DNA from: Cheilinus undulatus
Taxonomy: Eukaryota; Chordata; Actinopteri; Labriformes; Labridae
DNA length: 64,000 nt
Reading direction: 5' to 3'
Assembly: GCF_018320785.1 (NCBI RefSeq)
Contig: NC_054873.1
Coordinates: 34,385,196-34,449,195, forward strand
Shown in pieces: positions 58,834-64,000 of the stretch. Every line of letters starts with the position of its first letter. The first letter of the stretch is position 1. The position numbers and the translations under genes are program-made. Below the pieces are notes generated by a model. That model was given only the letters and a program-made list of their open reading frames with translations. It did no database searches and was not told the origin of the DNA.

Positions 58834-60114
58834 AATCCCCCCCCCCCAAGCTTAATAACTGGTTGTGCCACCCTTGGTGGCAACAACTGCAAGAAGCATT
58901 TGTGATGACTGGCAATGAGTCTTTCTCATTGCTGCAGGGAATTTTTCGACAACTCTTCTTTGCAAAATTGTTTTAATACAGCTGAACTGGAGGGTTTTGA
59001 CCTGTATAAGATCAAAGATCTGTATAAGGTCATGCCACACCACCTCAGTTAGGTTTTTGTTTTTTGCCTGATGTAATCAATCAACCAATCATTGTATAGT
59101 GCCAATTCATAACCAAAGTTATCTCAAGACACTTTACAAAGAGGGCAGATCTAGACTGTAATCTCTGTTGTGGCCTATAATAGACCAGCCTAAGTCATTA
59201 ATATGATAATGACGACTATACCCTATTATAATAAAGACCAGTGTTGAGCACGGCAATAGCAGTATTTAGCCCTGTTACAGAGGCGACATAAACCTTCCCT
59301 TAAATGGGCAGGACTGTCTAGCAGACCAGGCTCATGCTGAACAACTCTTTGCCAAAGCTGCTCTGGGGTTTGGCTTGTAATGGGATCCTAAAAGTCATCG
59401 GGATCATCAAGACACTTTTTTGGAAAATGTGAGACAGGCCTTTGTGTTCTTTTTGGTCAGCAGTGGTTTTGACCTTGAAACGCTCCCATGGATGCCATTT
59501 TTGCCTAGCCTCTTTCTTATGGTTGAATCATGAACACTGACCTTAACTGAGTCAAGTGAGGCCTGCAGGTCTTTGGATTGGATGTTGTACTGGGTTCTTT
59601 TATGCCCTGCTGGATGAGTCCTCAATACACTCTTAAAGTAATTTTGATATGCCGGCCACTCCTGGGAAGGTTTACTACTGTTCCAGGTTTTCTCCACTTG
59701 TGGATAATGGCTCTCATCATGGTTCACTGGAGTCCCAAAGCATTAGAAGTGGCTTTGCAGACTATTAAATGTCAATGATGTTGTTTCTCATCAGTTCTTG
59801 AGTTTCTCTGGATTGTGGCACGATGTGCTGCTTTTTGAGATTTGTTAGCCTACTTCACTTTGTCAGACAGGTTCTATTTCAGTGATTTCTTGACTGAACA
59901 GATCAGGAAGTAATCAGGCCTTGGTGGTGGCTAGGGAAATTAAACTCTTTCCCACATAAGCCTGGGTAGGTTTGCATGGCTTTTCCCTTAATAAATGAAA
60001 TCATCATTTAAAACTGTATTTTGTATTAACTCTGGTTATCTTTGTCTAATAATAAAATTTGTTTGATGATCTAAATTTTGTAGTGTGTGAAAAAAAACTT
60101 GATTTACAGCACTG
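58834..60114 (-). mobile_element. Tc1-like transposon (same family as 27.6 kb), truncated and interrupted
   Basis: Read on the minus strand it follows the 27.6-kb element: TIR from 60114 (CAGTGC, TA at 60115-60116), DNA-binding part about 59760-59500, the 'KPLLTKKNTKACLTF' block near 59450, and the C-terminal part near 58860-58960. The distal TIR is missing, the catalytic middle is largely replaced by other sequence (about 59035-59388), and stops are present. A short C run lies at the truncated end. Confidence 0.8.
59060..59388. repeat. Repeat nested inside the Tc1-like element
   Basis: 'tgtatagtgccaattcataa', 'agttatctcaagacacttta' and 'cagaccaggctcatgctgaa' are typical of a very common fish interspersed repeat. 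Flanking Tc1 sequence resumes at about 59390 ('gggatcatcaagacac'), which shows the order of insertion. Confidence 0.6.
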
Positions 60115-60116
60115 TA

Positions 60117-62930
60117 ACATATCTGCTGCTGTGATGACGTGGTGCTTTATACATAAAACTGACTGACCAGTGTTTTCATGTATTGCAACTCTTGTTAGCC
60201 AAGAACAGTCATTTCAATAACTACGTAGGTCTCTTGCAGTAGCAAACATCATGCTGGCTTTTAAATATTAGGTGTAGATTTGACTTTTTGCCATCTTTAA
60301 CAGTGCCACCTCAAAGTGACAGTCAAGTTCTCTTATGACACAATACACAGTGTATGTCAGTGGCTACGTCTTTTTTCATTGTTGAGCAGTGGTTCCTCCT
60401 GCAGCTTTGTGTTTTTGTCTTTGACTGTGCTCTGCCGCTGCCCTCATCAGCCATTTGTTCTTTTTCCCACGCTGCTGAATGCCAGCGCAGCCACAGAGAC
60501 ACACACAGGGCTTATCAGAACAATGCCTCAAATAGCTGCGGAGGCTCATCACAAGGGCATGTCACCGAAGAGCAAGCAGGAGAGGATGTTTGTGAGAGAG
60601 AGAGAGAGAGAGGGAGAGTGAGTGACAGGCCAAAGTCATAAACGTGTCACAGTATGCAGCTGTTACCTGCGGGCTCTGCTGTACTTGTCAGCGGGCCGTC
60701 ACACGCAGCTCATCCATACTGCTCCCCATTGTTACACCAACTATGTTTAGTTCACTGTCTGACAGAGGCTTCAATGTGCATAAACAACTGTGAACATTAT
60801 CACAATGTTCACAGACAATACACAATTTTCATTTATATGTAAACAACACCATGTAAACAACAAAAATGGTTATCCAAAACCTTTTTACAGCATTGGTTCC
60901 TTCTGGTCTAGTCTGACCTGTGACCTCTGTTTCTGAAAGTTTTTTTAGTAGCTGCATTTTTAAATGAATAATGCTGTAGATTGAATGTTGAATGGAACAA
61001 AACATAACAAAGAGACAGGACAAAATAATCATGTTTTAAAAGCACAAAACTACAGCAGCCCCTAACGGATGTGCATGAATACATTTTGTTCTACTTAATT
61101 TCCTTTAACTTCATCTGAATTTCTATTGTTCTCAAGAGATGTGGAAAAATGAAATGACCTTTTTTTTACCCTAGATACAAGATGAGTTAGTCGATATCTT
61201 TAGAAAACAGCCAAATATTCCTATCACAGCAAAATGTGGTAAAATAAAATAAAGGGCTGTCCAATTTTACATCATAGATCTTTGCTAATCTTTTCATGGT
61301 AAACTGAAACAGCTCTCTGACCCACTTTTGGGTTCCAACCCACCAGGTGAGAGCCAGTGCTGTAATGTATAGTAGTCATGTTTTACACCTGAGCACTGTG
61401 CAGTAATGACAAACCTTTGAGTCCAGAATATTCCGGTTTGATCAGGTCATTGACCTCTGTGTTCAGTTAGTGTAAGTGCTAGGTGTGACAGTTTTACGTC
61501 CACACCTTTAATGGCTCTTTATGGCAGTTGCTCTGAACAGATCCTTCTTTCATCAGAGATGGTAAATCTTTACTGGACTATTTTAAGGATTAAACCTTCT
61601 TTAATTTTGTTTTAGTTTAATAACAGATCAAAAGTGTTGATTATCCACATGATGAACATCAGCCAACCCTTTTCCTTGTCAGCTCTGTAGAGTGTTTTAA
61701 CTCAACTTTTCTGACTTCATTTTCATTTCTCTTCTCTTTAAAATCACCTGCCCAAAACCCCCAAAATGGTGGAGATGCCCCTGCTTAAAAGATGCTCCCT
61801 GGGTAGTCAAGCATAATTGTAAATTTGCATTTATGACAATGCATTTTGATTACAATAAAATGAGTTCAAAAGCAATTAATCCATAGTAGCATGAATCTGA
61901 ATATAAGTGTGCAACAAGCTTTATGCTATAAAGGATGAGGCTGGGGTGGAGGTGAAGCAGCAGTGAGGTGCATCCACATTAATGCAAACAGGTATTAGTG
62001 AGAAGGGCGTTGTAAATGAGCTGCTGTGTTTAGAGAAAGAGCTGTGATTGGCTGTGTGAGCTGTGAGGCAATAATTGGGATCAGCTGGTTGCAGCCGGTC
62101 ATGGCTGGGCGTATGATTTCCCGTGAAGTAACGTTATGCATCTTTTACTGGGAAATTTTTACAGGTTAGTTCAACTGTCCTATTAACACTCATTATATCC
62201 TTTAAATACACCCAGTTTGAATTCACTGTGGCTTGTTCTGGATGACTCCCATGCTAATTAATGTCATTTCAGAGCTCTGTTATGTAACCCCTGATATTTT
62301 TATAATTCTTTTTATGAATGATTTTTAATCTTAAACACATAATGACTTCTGTCCAACCAAAACAAATCAAATCCATGAAAATTCCCAGAACAAACCTCCT
62401 CTGTATTTTAAGTTTTGTGCACTGTGACTCACGATAAACATTCAGCAGCTTCATGCCCCAACACGACGACCAAGCTCAGTTCTGGTCCATCCACCTGCTG
62501 TTAGTCACACCCACGTGCCCTTGGCTGCAAACTCCAGCACACTCACATAACCAAGACGAACAAAACAACCCACATGAAGTTTTTTAACCTTGTTCTCGGA
62601 TCTCATCTGTTCTGTTTGTAACCAAAACCTTCCTGGTTGAGCAGATATTTACTTCCTCTCTCTCCCTCCCCGTGCGTCTCTGGGGTTTGTTTTGTCTGTG
62701 TGGATACAGTGAAAACCGCAGGGTGCTGATTTGAGCCCAAGGCTGTCACAATACATCTCCTGAGATCCGTCACATGAACAGTGTGACTCCCGTTAGAGAT
62801 AGCTGAGCCTGCTGGAGAAACACGACTCAGATACTGCATATTTGCCAATATCACTTTGGAAAGGTTTTATTATGGGAGTCAAAGTCACATATTTAGGTGT
62901 ACTGACTTAATAAGAAACATAGTTGTTATC
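60117..62930. other. Intergenic; (GA)n run and repeat fragments
   Basis: It holds a (GA)n run at about 60595-60617, a hAT-type right end at 61316-61366 and a weak dispersed-repeat match at 61930-62110. The overlapping open frames at 60316-60641 have no known domain. Confidence 0.4.
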
Positions 62931-62937
62931 TTTAGAC

Positions 62938-63463
62938 CAGTGTTAATTTTGACAGATATTTTTAATTTTAGTCTCAGTTTTAGTCTTTACATTAAATGCC
63001 TTTTAGTTTTAGCCACATTTTAATCATTTCTACTCTTTATAGTTTTAATTGATGAAAACTCAAAACATTTTAGTCAAGTTTTAGTCCATAAAAAGTTCTC
63101 ACATTTTAGACTTACTTTTAAGTCCAAGCATTTTTTCTCTTTCCTGAATCTGGAACCAAATCATGGAAGTATGATATATGCACCCTGCCAAACCTGGGGT
63201 CCCTGCTTTCTACGGCTGAGAGGCAGAATAGCTACAGATGCACTGACAGAGATGCCCACAGTGGAGAAATATCATGGATTATGAATGTCAGATGGAAGCT
63301 AATTTACATTTTATTCTAGTTTTAGTCATCTTGATGAAAACTAAACTACTTTAAGTCACTATAGTCATCAAAGATCTACTTTTGGCTAGTCTTAGTCTAG
63401 ACTTTCTCATGGAGAAAAGGCCAACACTCTCAGTAATAGTTTTATTCGACAAAGTTAACATTG
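62938..63463. mobile_element. hAT-like MITE with 8-bp target duplication
   Basis: A 526-bp element. The left end CAGTGTTAATTTTGACAGA and the right end, CAATGTTAACTTTGTCGAA when reversed, are imperfect inverted repeats. The flanks CTTTAGAC (62930-62937) and TTTTAGAC (63464-63471) agree at 7 of 8 bases. Inside are many 'ttttagtc' words. No transposase is present. Confidence 0.75.
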
Positions 63464-63629
63464 TTTTAGACTTGGTTTGGTCTTTTCCTCTTTTCTTCTT
63501 TGCCTTAAAACTCAAAAATATAACCCTGGATTCAACTGTTTTAAACCCTCACCTAGAAAATAAACTACTGTGCTGTACTGCCAGACCTGCTGAATCAAGA
63601 AATCACTGAAAAAGAACCCGTCTGACGAA

Positions 63630-64000
63630 GTGAAGTAGGCTAACAGATCTCAGAAAGCAACATATTATGTTGTGATCTAAAGAAACTCAAGAACAGATGA
63701 TAAACAAAGTGACTGACATGTATCAGTCTAGAAAGGGTTACAAAAAAATTCCTAATCCTTTGGGACTCCATGGTGTGAGCCATTATCCACAAATGGGGAA
63801 AACTCTGAACAGTGGTGAACCTTCTCAGGAGTGGCCAGTCAACCACAATTACTCCAAGAGCGTATTGACAACTCCTCCAGGAGGTTACAAAAAACAGAGA
63901 ACAACAACTAAAGACCTGCAGGCCTCACTTGACTCAGTTAAGGTCAGTGTTCATTATTCAACAATAAGAAAGAGACGGGGTAAAAACTTTTTATCCATGG
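63630..64000 (+). mobile_element. Tc1-like element, 5' part, running off the window
   Basis: It follows the same order as the 27.6-kb copy: 'gataaacaaagtgactgaca', 'gggactccatggtgtgagcc', 'gagtggccagtcaaccac' and 'gacctgcaggcctcac'. This is the DNA-binding half of the transposase in broken frames. The right part lies outside the window. Confidence 0.75.

Noticed and set aside
60316..60641. Overlapping frames of about 100 codons
   Set aside because: One ends in a (GA)n run, and no family resemblance was seen.

Overview
The window is nuclear DNA from a vertebrate, almost certainly a teleost fish and probably a percomorph; the species cannot be told. The signs are multi-exon genes with GT-AG introns, a large load of Tc1/mariner, hAT and piggyBac-type DNA transposon remnants, a common fish SINE-like repeat with a tRNA-like promoter, and AT-rich non-coding DNA. 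There are no bacterial operons, no CRISPR array and no recognisable viral genes.

Two protein-coding genes can be read from end to end. On the minus strand (CDS 10746 down to 1007) is tyrosine hydroxylase, th (th1 type): 13 coding exons, every splice junction in phase, 486 residues. It keeps the HELLGH iron site, the third iron ligand Glu364 and the RRQS regulatory phosphosite. Upstream are a perfect CRE (TGACGTCA) and a TATA-like box. On the plus strand (5'UTR exon near 30.2 kb, CDS 31217 to 43844, 3'UTR to about 45.48 kb) is nap1l4, a nucleosome assembly protein 1-like histone chaperone: 13 coding exons, 360 or 364 residues, with an acidic tail and a C-terminal CaaX box (CKQQ). The two genes are head to head, about 19.4 kb apart. 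Human TH and NAP1L4 both lie in the 11p15 region, which supports both identifications.

Layout: 1-340, Tc1 fragment; 660-10,850, th with its promoter (intron 6 holds a diverged tandem repeat); 10.9-30.1 kb, intergenic DNA with no convincing gene but many repeats (SINE-like copy at 12.9 kb, Tc1 remnants at 16.3, 23.8 and 27.6 kb, a clean piggyBac-type MITE at 19.4 kb); 30.1-45.5 kb, nap1l4 (a non-autonomous hAT-like element in intron 13); 45.5-64 kb, a gene-free region with hAT-like and Tc1 elements, a degenerate ~40-bp tandem array interrupted by another insertion, a T-rich tract, and several long hairpins.

The two genes have unrelated jobs: catecholamine synthesis in specific neurons and chromaffin-type cells, versus general histone handling. 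I see no new multi-gene system. The points most worth a second look are loss of the proline after the Ser31-equivalent of TH, the shortened N-terminal segment and alternative ends predicted for Nap1l4, and well-preserved transposon insertions with visible target-site duplications.
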